DNA from: Mesostigma viride
Taxonomy: Eukaryota; Streptophyta; Mesostigmatophyceae; Mesostigmatales; Mesostigmataceae
NCBI GenBank assembly: GCA_009746045.1
Contig: RPFO01002028.1
Coordinates: 93,426-157,425, forward strand
DNA length: 64,000 nucleotides
Reading direction: 5' to 3'
Below the pieces are notes generated by a model, which was not told where the DNA came from, did no database searches, and saw nothing but the letters and a program-made list of their open reading frames with translations. The position numbers were made by a program, and so were the translations under genes. Within the stretch, counting starts at the first letter, position 1. Each line of letters starts with the position of its first letter. Positions 44,525-56,039 of the stretch are shown in pieces.

Positions 44525-47500
44525 ATGGCGCATGATGCATTCAAGCACCATGTGGCTTTTATCTCGACATTATTGCTCATCGTGTCTACATCTTTCGGCG
44601 TGCGGGCTAGCACTGACACGAGTGCGCAAGGCGGTTCTGATCGTGGGACTTCAATCAAGATCTTACGTAAGCTAATTTTTGTACACAAGCGAGGTTCCGA
44701 ATGATCCAAGGGACCCGGCCCCTCATTATTCGGCCGCGGGTTCTTCTTATGCATGATGCTGCTGTGGATTGTCCGTGCCGGTAGTCTCTGTTCTACAGTA
44801 ATGACGCGAATCCGCGTTGTGCTTGATCATGTAGTCAGCCCTTCGTGTTCATTACCTGTAAACGTTGATTGTTTCTTGACGCTTCTGAATGAAGAGTGTT
44901 AGAATGGAAGTATGGATTACATACCTAATTATGGGCACCCTTCCTTTATAATTACCTCGTTTAATTTGATACATCCTTTCCCCTATGCGTGTACGTGCTG
45001 GTAATCTTTTTCGCCTGCCTTACCCAGCTTTGTTTTGACGGCGAAATGGCCGCCAAAAGTTATAGGGTATCTTGTTACGGTATTCCCCCGATATTTCCTT
45101 CTGAAGTTACCTCGGTATCATGGCCGCGCGGCTGGCCGGCCCACACCTGCGTACCACTTTTACTCTCTAGAGTAGGTCTTTCACGTACCCCACGTCAATG
45201 TTTACATATCATATCGGATTGTATATCTCAAAATTAAACTAAGCATGCATTGTGCGCACAATGCATATGTGCACCCGCCATGCGAAGGGCGCCTGCAGTA
45301 CAATTTGCCGGCAATACGTGATCTCATCATGATCGTGATAAAAGAATGTCGTCTCTATTCAATATTAATTAGTAACATTGTATGATAAGGTTTGAAAGAT
45401 AACCATGCCGGAGCGCTGAAGATAACGAGGGAATTACTAGGTAACCTACTTGCATTTATCTGAGCTGGCTGGGTACCAGATGACATCATGTATATAATGG
45501 CCTCGCTGCAAGATTGTGTACGGCCCCAATATTGGAGCCCTGCCGCCTCTTGAGGAAAAAAAGACAGCTGAATGCGAGATCACCCTGCATGCTCAACTGT
45601 TTCACAACCTCAAGACGTGCTCATGGAGCAATACTACCATCAGCAAATCCTAACATACATACTAGACATGTGCCAAACATGAATTTTTTTCTGCTGCACG
45701 CACAGGATCTGCCGGTGGACCTGCGGAGGCTGAGCGTGCTTCTTCTGCCTCTGCATGGAGCACACTAGTAAATTCAACACAGCAGGGTGATCACGAAGAT
45801 GATACTCTGCGATCTGTTGATGCTACGAGCACGAGCTGGCACGCAAACTACTTGCCGGACTCTAAGGTAAATGTCAAGCATATTGCTCATTAAAATATGC
45901 CATTGTTAAGTTCATTACCTCCTAACCTGGCCAGTGACCCTAAGGCCGATACACGCTAACTAGGATACACGCTTACAAGGATACACGCTAAGGATACACG
46001 CTACAGTAAGGATACTTGATAAGGAAACACGGCAAGGATGCATGCTAAGGATACACGCAAAGGATGCACGCAAAGGATGCACGCTGAGGATCTATACACG
46101 CTAATGGCACACCTAAGGATACACGCTAAGGATACATGCTAAGGATACATGTACGCTAAGGATGAACGCTAAGGATAGGCGGTAAGGATACTATTACAAT
46201 GCGGGCATGTCAAGGATGCACGCTAAGATAACACGCTACAGTACGGATGCATGCTAAGGATATACGCTTTAAAATTAACATTTCTTAATATAATTTATTT
46301 ATATTAATTTGTTAAAGTTATATACATATAATATAAAATAATATACTACTTGCGGGCCATGTACATGTGCTTTGTGTTTCTTTGTGTACGCAGGATGACT
46401 GCACCGCCAAGCCGGAGACGCTCGTTATAATGCCCAATGTTCAGACCGACTGCGCGTTTGAAACAGAACCGCATTTGATTCGTTGCAACGTGGCTACCTT
46501 GGAGGTTTTCGTCGACGGCCGCATCGTGGCGGCGTATCAGGCAAGCCAAGACGTGTTGCCAGCTGTAACCTGCCCAATATTGCAGTGCACGTGCCTGGTT
46601 TTGTCTAGTGTGCGGGGTTTACTAGGGTACAGGGTTTAGCAGGGCAGCATGTTAAAGACTTAAGTAAGTGAGAAGATAGGGAATTACGTGCTTGCTGTAC
46701 GGGTTTTTGCCCGTCCTTCTCGTCACACTCTAGATTACTCTGCACTCTAGATTGATTATATATTGTGGAATCCGTGTTTCATTGCTTTGTTTGTCCGTCT
46801 GCCCCTCCCATGATCACAAATATCAAAAGCTTGTTGGCACCACCAATTTGCGTGGCGAGCTAAGTGAAGCGTCAGGGTCACCGTCCCCCTTGCACGCGCA
46901 GCGCAACACCACACGCAATGTGTTCGCCCACTCCATGCGCTCTTCATGGCAGTTGATTACGGACACCGCCCTGCTGTATGGCGCCTGGGCGGGGCCCAAG
47001 GGATCCTTGGCCCTGTGCGCCCGCAACTTCACGGCGGCATTCCTGGGCAGCAGCCCGGTCTACTCCACGGCAACAATCTCGAGCAGTTTGCTTGATGATA
47101 TGAGCAGGCCCGTCACCGTGTACTCGTTGGGCAGGGGGCAGGAGGGTTGGGAGGGTGGCGAGCGAGCTAAGCAGCATCCTGGCCTTGGCAACGAGGTAAG
47201 TGTGCCTGGGCTAACACGGCTATTATCAAGCAAGAAATCACAGCAACATATGTTGTGAACAGGCTAGTGGGGCGGTTGTTGGCATGGAGGAGTTATAGGT
47301 TAATGAGTTGTGATGAACTGTTATGATTTTCACATCTTAGGATACAACGTATGTCTGTGGTTCAGTGGCCGATCGCAGTTGGTATATGCTTTTGAACAAT
47401 TATAGTGAGCCTCATGTCTGTGGTACAGTAGTGAATGCATATGGTGTTGTCATTGGTATGCATGCGTGTGTGCATGTGCACATGCACGGGGGCACGTGCA

Positions 47501-49383
47501 TGGGTATACACTTATCTAACGTGTGGAAGAACCTCTCAGCATGTCCATGTGCATACCATGCATGGACGTCGCCAAGCTGGACATTTTGCAATGTGAAAGC
47601 GTGTATATGCTTTGTTAGTGTTATTGGATCGCATGCACGAGGGCTTGTATTATTCCCCCCACCCCCAATCGATAGCGTGTCTCCACATACATGTCTTGTT
47701 GCTTATAGTAATTTGTATAAATTCCTTCCCCCCCACCCCACCCCACTAATATTACTTGATATTGTAGAGGAATGTAAGTAAGATGTGCTTCATTTTGTTG
47801 TGTTGTTGTTATGTGTGTTGGTGCAGGCAAAATTGATGTGCTGCTTTGAGGGCAGGTTCATGAACATGCCGTACGCTCGTTCTTATTGGCGTGCGATGCT
47901 GAAATCCAACCTCGGCATGTTGTCCACAATGTACTACAATGCATATGTCGTTCCACTTTACTCCTGAACCGCAGGCATGGAGGATGGCTTCCTTTACTGC
48001 CAAGGAAACGGCCGCAAAAGTTTTGTTAGCGTCTTGTGTAGAAAGTTGTAGGATCTTGACTGAGAGCACAGTTGTGCCTATTGCCGAAGGAAATGAATTT
48101 TCGGGAAGAGCGGGCTCTAAGCCGATTCAACAAGACCCTGTGGTTTTGCGAGCATGCAACAAAGGCAGTGCCAAACGGAAGAAGGACGAAGTGGACATGC
48201 CGGAGCTGACGTCAACCCATGCTGCCTCCAATGCACCTTCCAAACGGAGGGCTGGGTTTCGACAGAAGCTCTCAGAGAATTTACCACGACAACCGATGAA
48301 TGGTGAGCCATACAACTTAAATAAGCCGCTCTAGATTGTAATGATGAAGTCAATATGAGCATGTGCATGTTGTATTGATTGCGGTTTACCCTAACAAGTA
48401 CATCACAACAAAGTTGACAATGCCATTGTTTTTTTTTTTTTGTGCATGCAGTCCCTAACACCATGGAGGGAGGCCCAAGCACTCCTGCAGGGGGTGGAAT
48501 GCCTGATACCAGAGAGAGCGTTAACTTAACAGGTGAGAATCTTGCCCCAGGCTTGTGGGATCGCTGACGACATGCCATATGCGTTTTAAAACAAACACGC
48601 ATACATTTACTTGCTGTGAAGATAAACACATACCCACTTGTTAATTAAGCAATGACATCGACACACACATGCGCCTTAAGTCTTTACCACATGGTTTTGC
48701 TCACATGACGCTCGGGATCGCTTGGGACCTATTTATGGTAACGTGAGATAGGCCAGCTTTGAGAAAGCGAGGTAGTAAATCTATAACTTGGCGGAGAGGC
48801 CGGGTTTTGAGGAATGTACTACTGTATTAAACTAATTTACATAAAAACCTTGGAAATAAATGTCTTTTTGTGAATGCATGCAGACCCTGACGTCATGGTG
48901 GGAGGTCAAAGCTCCTCTCTTGGTGTTCGGGAAGATGCCCGGACCTGCATTGATGACTTGACAGGTGAATCGTGATGTATGTTTTATACACATGAATAAC
49001 AACCTAACAATGTTGTTGATTTGCTCGCATTTGATTGTAGTATCATTTAAGTTTTTGTAAGTTGTTCTCTACCTGAACTACATGCCGGATTGCTTTTTTG
49101 TACATGGCCATATATTTTTGCTCACAGGAAATCACACACAAATTGTCCAATACACATGACCATGCACCCACACATGATGTCGATCGGTATACTTTTTTTT
49201 GTTAATTTACCTAAGTCAAGAATGGCACACACATACGCCTAGCAGAATGCGGGTTTATTACCAGGGGCGTGTTTGGCATCTTCCCAAGTCCGATAATATC
49301 TTCTTGTCTTCCTTTGTATGCATGCAGGCCGTGACCTAGAGGTAGAAGGAGCAGGTATACCGGGAAGACACCGCCACACCTGA
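44525..49383 (+). CDS. Predicted secreted protein of unknown function, 9 exons
   Basis: Exons, joined in one reading frame: 44525-44666, 45706-45866, 46394-46540, 46830-47195, 47827-47946, 47975-48302, 48452-48532, 48884-48964, 49328-49383 (TGA). The start is an ATG followed by a classical signal peptide (hydrophobic FISTLLLIVS, likely cleavage after GVRA). The mature part contains a Cys-containing block (DDCTAKPETLVIMPNVQTDC), potential N-glycosylation sites, a long exon 4, then a basic Lys/Arg-rich region (KRKKDEVD). Exons 7 and 8 are both 81 nt, same phase, with similar products. Intron 3 uses a GC donor (CAG|gcaagc). Exons 5 and 6 are separated by only 28 bases, either a tiny intron or a frameshift. 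Further exons could lie between 47195 and 47827. No family was recognised, and no transmembrane helix beyond the signal was noticed. Confidence 0.6.
45935..46265 (+). repeat. Degenerate ~13-bp minisatellite
   Basis: About two dozen units based on 'aaggatacacgct' with many substitutions and spacers fill part of intron 2 of the secreted-protein gene. Confidence 0.9.
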
Positions 49384-49845
49384 CGTGGGACGAACGAGCG
49401 CGACCTGTGCGACATCCTCCTGTGGCTCAAGTGCTGAAGAAGAGTTGCTCGCGGTTGTGTTAACCCATTAACGATACCGGTACAGATGTCCAGCACTAAA
49501 GGGCCTCTATGGAGCTTTTATTGAGAAAAACGTGGCAACTTGCACAGCGATGGAGTGTAGGGTAGAGGGTTGTAGACCCGCCCTGCGCACGCCTGTGAGG
49601 GTGCTCCGGTATGTAGTGTGCATCCTTTGTGTGTGTTATCATTAGTTGGCCTACTCACTACCAAGTGGGAGTGTAATTGTTCGTGGTGGGAGTCCTGCCT
49701 TGGATGCCGTCCGCCCCGGCAAGCCCGTCCTCCAGGCAGTCAGGGGAACCACCATTGGGGGGAGGTGGCTCAATTGATGGAGGTGGTAAGCCCCTGCACC
49801 GATTGGCTAGTCGGTCGAATCCCACCAGATGATGTAACTCTCACT
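49384..49845. other. 3' flank of the secreted-protein gene
   Basis: The 3' UTR is likely here. No other gene, RNA or repeat was recognised. Confidence 0.3.
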
Positions 49846-50345
49846 GCGGGCCGGGCCCACTTCAAATGTTCCGAAAAGTGTGACACTTTTGGTCGTTTTT
49901 TTGACTTTTTCGACGATCGTCACTCTGCAGAGTGATTCGTCGTGCGAAATCGTGCGAAATTGTGCGAAATTTGCTGAAATCGTGTGAAATTTGCTGAAAT
50001 CGTGCGAATTTGTGCGAAATTTGCTGAAATTGTGCGAAATTTCATGTGAAAAATGTCGACGGTAAAAAATTTTGATGTGCACAACGTGTGTGAATTCATG
50101 CGAAATTTTGTCAAACGTCACTCCCCAAAACGACCCTTGGTTGAAATCCATGCGAAATTGTGCGAAATCATGCAAAATTGTGCGAAATCGTGCGAAATCG
50201 TGCGAAAATGTGTGAAAATTTTGCGAAAATCACGCGAAAATCACGCGAACTCGTGCGAAATTTTATTTTTTTTTTGCGAAAAACGACCAAAAGTGTCACA
50301 CACTTGGCTTGGACGGCGGAACATTTGAAGTGGGCCCGGCCTGCG
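49846..50345. mobile_element. MITE-like element with ~28-bp terminal inverted repeats
   Basis: The left end reads GCGGGCCGGGCCCACTTCAA then ATGTTCCG. The right end is its complement (CGGAACAT then TTGAAGTGGGCCCGGCCTGC). A second matched block, 'gtgacacttttggtcgtttt' on the left and its complement on the right, lies inside the first. The interior is AT-rich, made of degenerate 'gtgcgaaat' units on both sides of a 'ttgatgtgcacaacgtg' centre. There is no coding sequence. Target-site duplications were not clear. It is probably a non-autonomous DNA transposon. Confidence 0.7.
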
Positions 50346-51330
50346 TAATGGGGAGCTAATTGGTGGTGGCATAGTCATGGGATGCGTAGGTCTACTTCAT
50401 GATTACCCGCTATCTTACTTTGTTTTTATCGTGGTCCTCTCTACTGCTGCAAGGGGCTCCCTACCTGTTGGGGGCGGGGGGGGCAGGTTATCTTTGTTAG
50501 TTATATACGCCGTCTCTCAGTGGTGTTACGTCCGTTCGATATGGACTTGCCTACAGAGGGTGGTACTGACGTGTTGATCGGGAGTTCCGGTTGAGCCTGT
50601 GATACATTATTTTTCAATTTGCGTTTCAATTTGCGGTGGTTGATCAAGCATGACTATATGGTTGTCTCCTTGATATGCTGTATAGTTTTCGGAAGACACC
50701 GACGCACGGCTGACACGCATGGTTGACACTATACGTACCAACTTGATTATTTGGGTGGTTATGCCCTTTCATACGGCTTCACGTTGCATGGCTTTACATT
50801 TCCCTTCCTTATTTAAGTGAATGACATGGGGAGACATGCTTTAGGACTTGGTGCACTTTGCCTGAGCAAGGTGTGACAATTAATTCACCGCTATAAATGT
50901 GAATGGACCTGTGAATGGACCAAGTTCGTCGAAACGGGGAAATAACGTTACTTGATACTAGATTTAGGGAGGTCCTGTGTTCGTAACTTGCTGGTAGCTA
51001 CTGTGGTTTCTCATTTTCGGTGTTGTCCGTGGAATCTCATATTTGGGCAGCTAGCCCCATGCACGTTGAGCGCTTACTGACAACAATACAAGATTTAGAC
51101 GCGTAGGGGGGCAAGAATCAATTGTGCGTCGGCACGGTAGCTTGCATCATTCACGATTTGTGCGTTTTAATCGAAGGGCATCTACTTAGTTCGGCAGAGC
51201 AACGGGGGTTGTTTAGTTAGTAGTTAGTTAGTACTTACTTAGTTAAAATAGTTAGTCAGTTAGTGAGCTAGTGAGCTAGTTAGAACTTGATAGGTAGGTC
51301 AGGTAGGTAGGTAATTAATTAATTAACTAA
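50346..51330. other. Unassigned sequence
   Basis: Open frames are short and without motifs. 51215-51310 contains short 'agttagt' and 'taggtagg' runs leading into the retrotransposon tail beyond. Confidence 0.3.
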
Positions 51331-51375
51331 TTAGACTCGTGCTCCCGTTGGGGAGTCACGGAGCCCGAACTGCCT
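51313..51375 (-). mobile_element. Retrotransposon 3' end, minus orientation (family 2)
   Basis: A TTAA-unit tail (51313-51333) is followed by GACTCGTG, the hairpin CTCCCGTTGGGGAG (51342-51355), and TCACGGAGC. This is the same order as at 8976-9040. The rest of the element is missing or unrecognisable. Confidence 0.75.
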
Positions 51376-51441
51376 TTCATCCCTTTGTTTGCACAACAGG
51401 AAGGAAGGTCATAGACCCCCTTTCTCCTTCATGCTAGAGGC

Positions 51442-51511
51442 ATGCCACAGCTGCGTGACTCCCAAACGGGAGCACGAGTCTAATTAATTAATTAATTAAT
51501 GCCACAGCTGC
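51442..51511 (+). mobile_element. 44-bp retrotransposon 3'-end insertion with 13-bp target-site duplication
   Basis: ATGCCACAGCTGC at 51442-51454 recurs at 51499-51511. The 44 bases between consist only of GTGACTCCCAAACGGGAGCA, CGAGTC and a (TAAT)n tail, that is the 3'-terminal hairpin and tail. This is strong evidence that the hairpin marks the end copied first during retrotransposition. Confidence 0.85.
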
Positions 51512-51703
51512 AATCGGACACGCTAAACGATCCTGCAAGATATGTGGGTGCAATGAGACCCATGTGAGCTTATCATAACAAGGAGCGTGGGCAAGTAATG
51601 TGAGCATAGCCAAGACGTAGCATCATTAGATGTACAAGGGAATATTTAATAGCTATCTTGATGTGCGTGGAGGAATAACGGCGAACATGAAATGAAGGAA
51701 CAA

Positions 51704-51855
51704 GTACCCACAACCAGGAACGTGCATCCCACAACCAGGAACGAGTATCCCACAACCAGGAACGTGTTTCCCACCACCAGGAACAAGTATCACATAACCA
51801 GGAACGACTATCCCACAACTAGGAACGTGTATCCCACAACCAGGAACAAGTATCC
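51704..51855. repeat. 21-bp minisatellite, ~7 copies
   Basis: Units like 'cccacaaccaggaacgtgta' with one more base recur in register and would encode a seven-residue repeat, but there is no sign of a gene. It runs directly into the next minisatellite. Confidence 0.93.
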
Positions 51856-53340
51856 TCTGCCGGCAGTGCCACCCCATGCAAGACCCCACAAGCCATCCTT
51901 GCGTCAAGGGGACATGCAGTCATCACAAGGAGCGGTAACTGCCGGCAGTTCCACGCCATGCAAGACCCTACAAGCCGTCCTTGCATAAAGGGGACATGCA
52001 GTCATCACAAGGAGTGGTAACTGCCGGCAGTGCCACCCCATGCAAGAAGACACAAGCCGGGGACATGCAGTCATCACAAGGAGTGGTAACTGCCGGCAGT
52101 GCCACGCCATGCAAGACCCCACAAGCCATCCTTGCGTCAAGGGGACATGCAGTCATCACAAGGAGTGGTAACTGCCGGCAGTGCCACCCCATGCAAGACC
52201 CCACAAGCCATCCTTGCATAAAGGGGACATGCAGTCATCACAAGGAGTGGTAACTGCCGGCAGTGCCACCCCATGCAAGAAGACACAAGCCGGGGACTGT
52301 CATGCAGTCATCACAAGGAGTGGTAACTGCCGGCAGTGCCACGCCATGCAAGACCCCACAAGCCATCCTTGCGTCAAGGGGACATGCAGTCATCACAAGG
52401 AGCGGTAACTGCCGGCAGTGCCACCCCATGCAAGACCCCACAAGCCATCCTTGCGTCAAGGGGACATGCAGTCATCACAAGGAGCGGTAACTGCCGGCAG
52501 TTCCACGCCATGCAAAGACCCTACAAGCCGTCCTTGCATAAAGGGGACATGCAGTCATCACAAGGAGTGGTAACTGCCGGCAGTGCCACCCCATGCAAGA
52601 AGACACAAGCCGGGGACATGCAGTCATCACAAGGAGTGGTAACTGCCGGCAGTGCCACGCCATGCAAGACCCCACAAGCCATCCTTGCGTCAAGGGGACA
52701 TGCAGTCATCACAAGGAGTGGTAACTGCCGGCAGTGCCACGCCATGCAAGACCCCACAAGCCATCCTTGCGTCAAGGGGACATGCAGTCATCACAAGGAG
52801 TGGTAACTGCCGGCAGTGCCACCCCATGCAAGACCCCACAAGCCATCCTTGCATAAAGGGGACATGCAGTCATCACAAGGAGTGGTAACTGCCGGCAGTG
52901 CCACCCCATGCAAGAAGACACAAGCCGGGGACTGTCATGCAGTCATCACAAGGAGTGGTAACTGCCGGCAGTGCCACGCCATGCAAGACCCCACAAGCCA
53001 TCCTTGCGTCAAGGGGACATGCAGTCATCACAAGGAGCGGTAACTGCCGGCAGTGCCACCCCATGCAAGACCCCACAAGCCATCCTTGCATAAAGGGGAC
53101 ATGCAGTCATCACAAGGAGTGGTAACTGCCGGCAGTGCCACCCCATGCAAGAAGACACAAGCCGGGGACATGCAGTCATCACAAGGAGTGGTAACTGCCG
53201 GCAGTGCCACCCCATGCAAGAACACACAAGCCGGGGACATGCAGTCATCAAGGAGTGGTAACTGCCGGCAGTGCTACCCCATGCAAGAACCCACAAGCCA
53301 GCCATGCAATCATCACAGGGAGTGGTAACTGCCGGCAGTG
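51856..53340. repeat. Compound minisatellite with ~82- and ~57-75-bp units, ~20 copies
   Basis: Each unit has a shared core ('catgcagtcatcacaagga', then 'gtggtaactgccggcagt' with the palindrome CTGCCGGCAG, then 'ccaccccatgcaaga'). It then has one of two alternative blocks: a long one with 'caagccatccttgc' or a short one with 'agacacaagccgggg'. The order of long and short units repeats over several hundred bases (about 52010-52480 and 52640-53120), so multi-unit blocks were duplicated. Some short units carry an extra 'actgtc'. Confidence 0.95.
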
Positions 53341-53572
53341 CGCGGCCCTAACGTTAATTCCCACACCCCCTCTGCTAACGTTAGTTTCCACACCCCTCTG
53401 CTAACGTTAGTTTCCACACCCCTCTGCTAACGTTAGTGCCCACCCCCTCGGCTAACGTTAATTCCCACACACCCTCTGTTAACGTAAGGTCCCACACCCG
53501 TCTGCTAACGTAAGTACGTGCCCCTCCCCCCTCTACTATCGTTAATTCCCTCCCCCCTTTACTAACGGCCCC
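53341..53572. repeat. ~27-bp minisatellite with palindromic core, ~8 copies
   Basis: Units contain CTAACGTTAG or variants (ctaacgttaa, ttaacgtaag) separated by C-rich 'cccacacccc' spacers. It begins where the preceding array ends. Spacer length drifts, so the array is older or less homogenised. Confidence 0.9.
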
Positions 53573-54133
53573 GGGGGGCGTCCCCAACATCTACTGCTCC
53601 AACCTAGGGCCATTGCTGGTACTTTTGACGTCATGAAAGCAGCGTTTTGGACTAGTGGAATATGATTTTACAGCATAAAAAGTCCATTTTATCATGAATG
53701 AACATGGCCAACAACCCCAAGTGCCCCTAAATTTCTCAATATTTGTAGAGAAATGCTACTTCTCATAATTAAAACCTGCACAAATGCACAATTTGGGGCA
53801 TGCATGTGAAAGTTTGAAGTACAAATTCACAATGAGGTTTTACATTTTTCAATTATTAATGGTATCTCATTCTTCAATCAATCAATTTGCAATCGTCCAA
53901 ACAATTTATTCATTTCATACATGTCCGAATATGTTGAAAGAACACATGCAAGTGCTCAATCAGCGTGGACCCCCTTGGACGCGCCCCACCATATATACAT
54001 TGGACACGTCACCCCAACTACTAAACTGCCCAAAGTCACGGTAACTGATCCAACTACTATGTACATCTGCATTTCTCCACGTTGCGGTGGGCAATTACGT
54101 GCAAAACGCGATTTCGTGCAAAGTCCTCGCCCA
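53573..54133. other. Unassigned sequence, likely 3' flank of the minus-strand gene
   Basis: It is AT-rich with no motif-bearing ORF. It would contain the 3' UTR of the gene ending at 54134. Confidence 0.3.
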
Positions 54134-55983
54134 TCATCGCTTGCCAGGTCGATATGAAGGAATGTTGTCCCAGCTGGCGCCTTCCTTCAGGAGAGTAACA
54201 TGTTCTCTAGCGAACTTCAGAGGGAAACGAAACTTTTGCTCGCACTCATTACTCCAACCGAGGTCGTGCCCTTCATCAAACCATCTGAACACCACCTTCT
54301 CCCTCTCTTTGCCCAGGAGGGTGCCAAAGAGCGGAAAATCTTCCTTCTTGGGGTACTTGTGCTCCCAGTTTATGCACACCTCGTCTACCCATTTCGAACT
54401 CCAACCTCCGCGACTCAGTTTCGCGCCATCCATAAAGCGCATCCGGACGTCCGGCCGAACGTCCCTGATTCGGTTTTCGGCCGTCGCATCTCTGCCCTGA
54501 CCACCACCCTTCTGCGGCTGTGCAGGTTCGTCGGCACCCTCCGTCTCCTGCCCCGCCCCTCGCCTGCCCCCTCCCCGACGTTTTGCCTTCTGCCCCTGCG
54601 CAGCCGCCGCCTCTGCCATCAACTCTTCGTACGTTTTTTCTGGCTGACCGCACGGTAAGGCTGGTGCGTGAGTTGGTGCGTTGGGTGGGAGCTCGTCCCC
54701 TCCCGCCCCCGGTTGTGCAACTGGTTCGCCGACCGCGGCCTGGCCAACAACACGGCCGGCCTCTCTGGACACAGTCCCAGACGCGGATCCACGGGGAAAC
54801 CGAACTGGAGTTTCTTCTTCGCCTTTCCCTGCACGTAAGCACATGCCAATTAACATGAATACGGAAGGGTCGTGTGAGAAATCAATGAAGCCATGGACTG
54901 ATGCAAAAAAACTTATGTAGAAATATATATTAAGGTACTTATTAAACTCGTTTATTGAAAATGAAATTTACCGGCCGAATGTACCGTTGGAGCGTGGAAG
55001 GGCATCCTTGGTCGATCGAAGGGCTCCATCAATGCGGTATAGTGTCCGGCCGATGTCCCTGGCGGCGCCTCAACATCGACCACCTCAGTCGGGCGCATCA
55101 ATCCGGCAAACGCCGGCCCTCCACCTGAGACTTTCGGCGGACCCTCCACGTTACGAGCCTCCAATACCCTCTTCTGCAGTGGGGTGCTCGCAACAAAATC
55201 CGTGTCAGCCGACGGCTCCGGATCGTCATCCTCATTCAGCAGTATCGTGTTCGGGCATTGCTCCATCCCCGTCGAGCGGGGGGGCAAAGTCATCACAACC
55301 GTCCTTCCTGACGACGGTACGGGATCGTCACCCAGACCCAAAGAAACCGAGGCGAGGGCGGGGGTCCCCTCAACCGGGGGTCCCCATGAATCCTGACGAG
55401 GCCTCATTCCCACCTGTTGGACACGACCGCCTCCCGTAAATCGGGAACGCCCGCCGGCGCTACCAGTAACAGGCCGCGAGCCTGCTTCCTGCTGGCGATC
55501 CCCATCCTCATCACAGATACGCCCGCCGGCGTTTCCAGTAACAGGCCGCGAGCCTCCTTCCTGCTGGCGATCCCCCTCCTCATCACAGATACGCCCGCCG
55601 GCGTTTCCAGTAACAGGCCGCGAGCCTCCCTCCCGCTGGCGATCCCCCTCCTCATCACAGATACGCCCGCCGGCGTTTCCAACGACAGGCCTCGAGTCTC
55701 CTTCACCAGCACGCTGGCGCTTACCTCCCCCCCTTTTGTCTTCATCCCCCCCATTGTCTCCTCCCGCGAGCCTCCATCATCCCGACTGCGCTTTTTCCCT
55801 CCCCTTCCATCTCCTCCCCCGTCCCTCTCCCCCTCCCCCCTCCTCCCTCCTCCCCATCCCCATCCCCTTTCTCCCCCTCCGCCTGCCCCCCACCCACCCC
55901 GGGCGGGTGCCCCTCAGCAATATCCTCCTCCCCCTCTTCCTCCTCCCCCTCTTCCTCCTCGTAAACCTCTTCCTTCTCCGAGC

Positions 55984-56039
<56 letters not shown>

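Noticed and set aside
51856-53340. CRISPR-like appearance of regularly spaced conserved cores
   Set aside because: The sequence between cores is itself one of two repeated blocks rather than unique spacers, there are no cas genes, and the setting is eukaryotic. It is a compound minisatellite.
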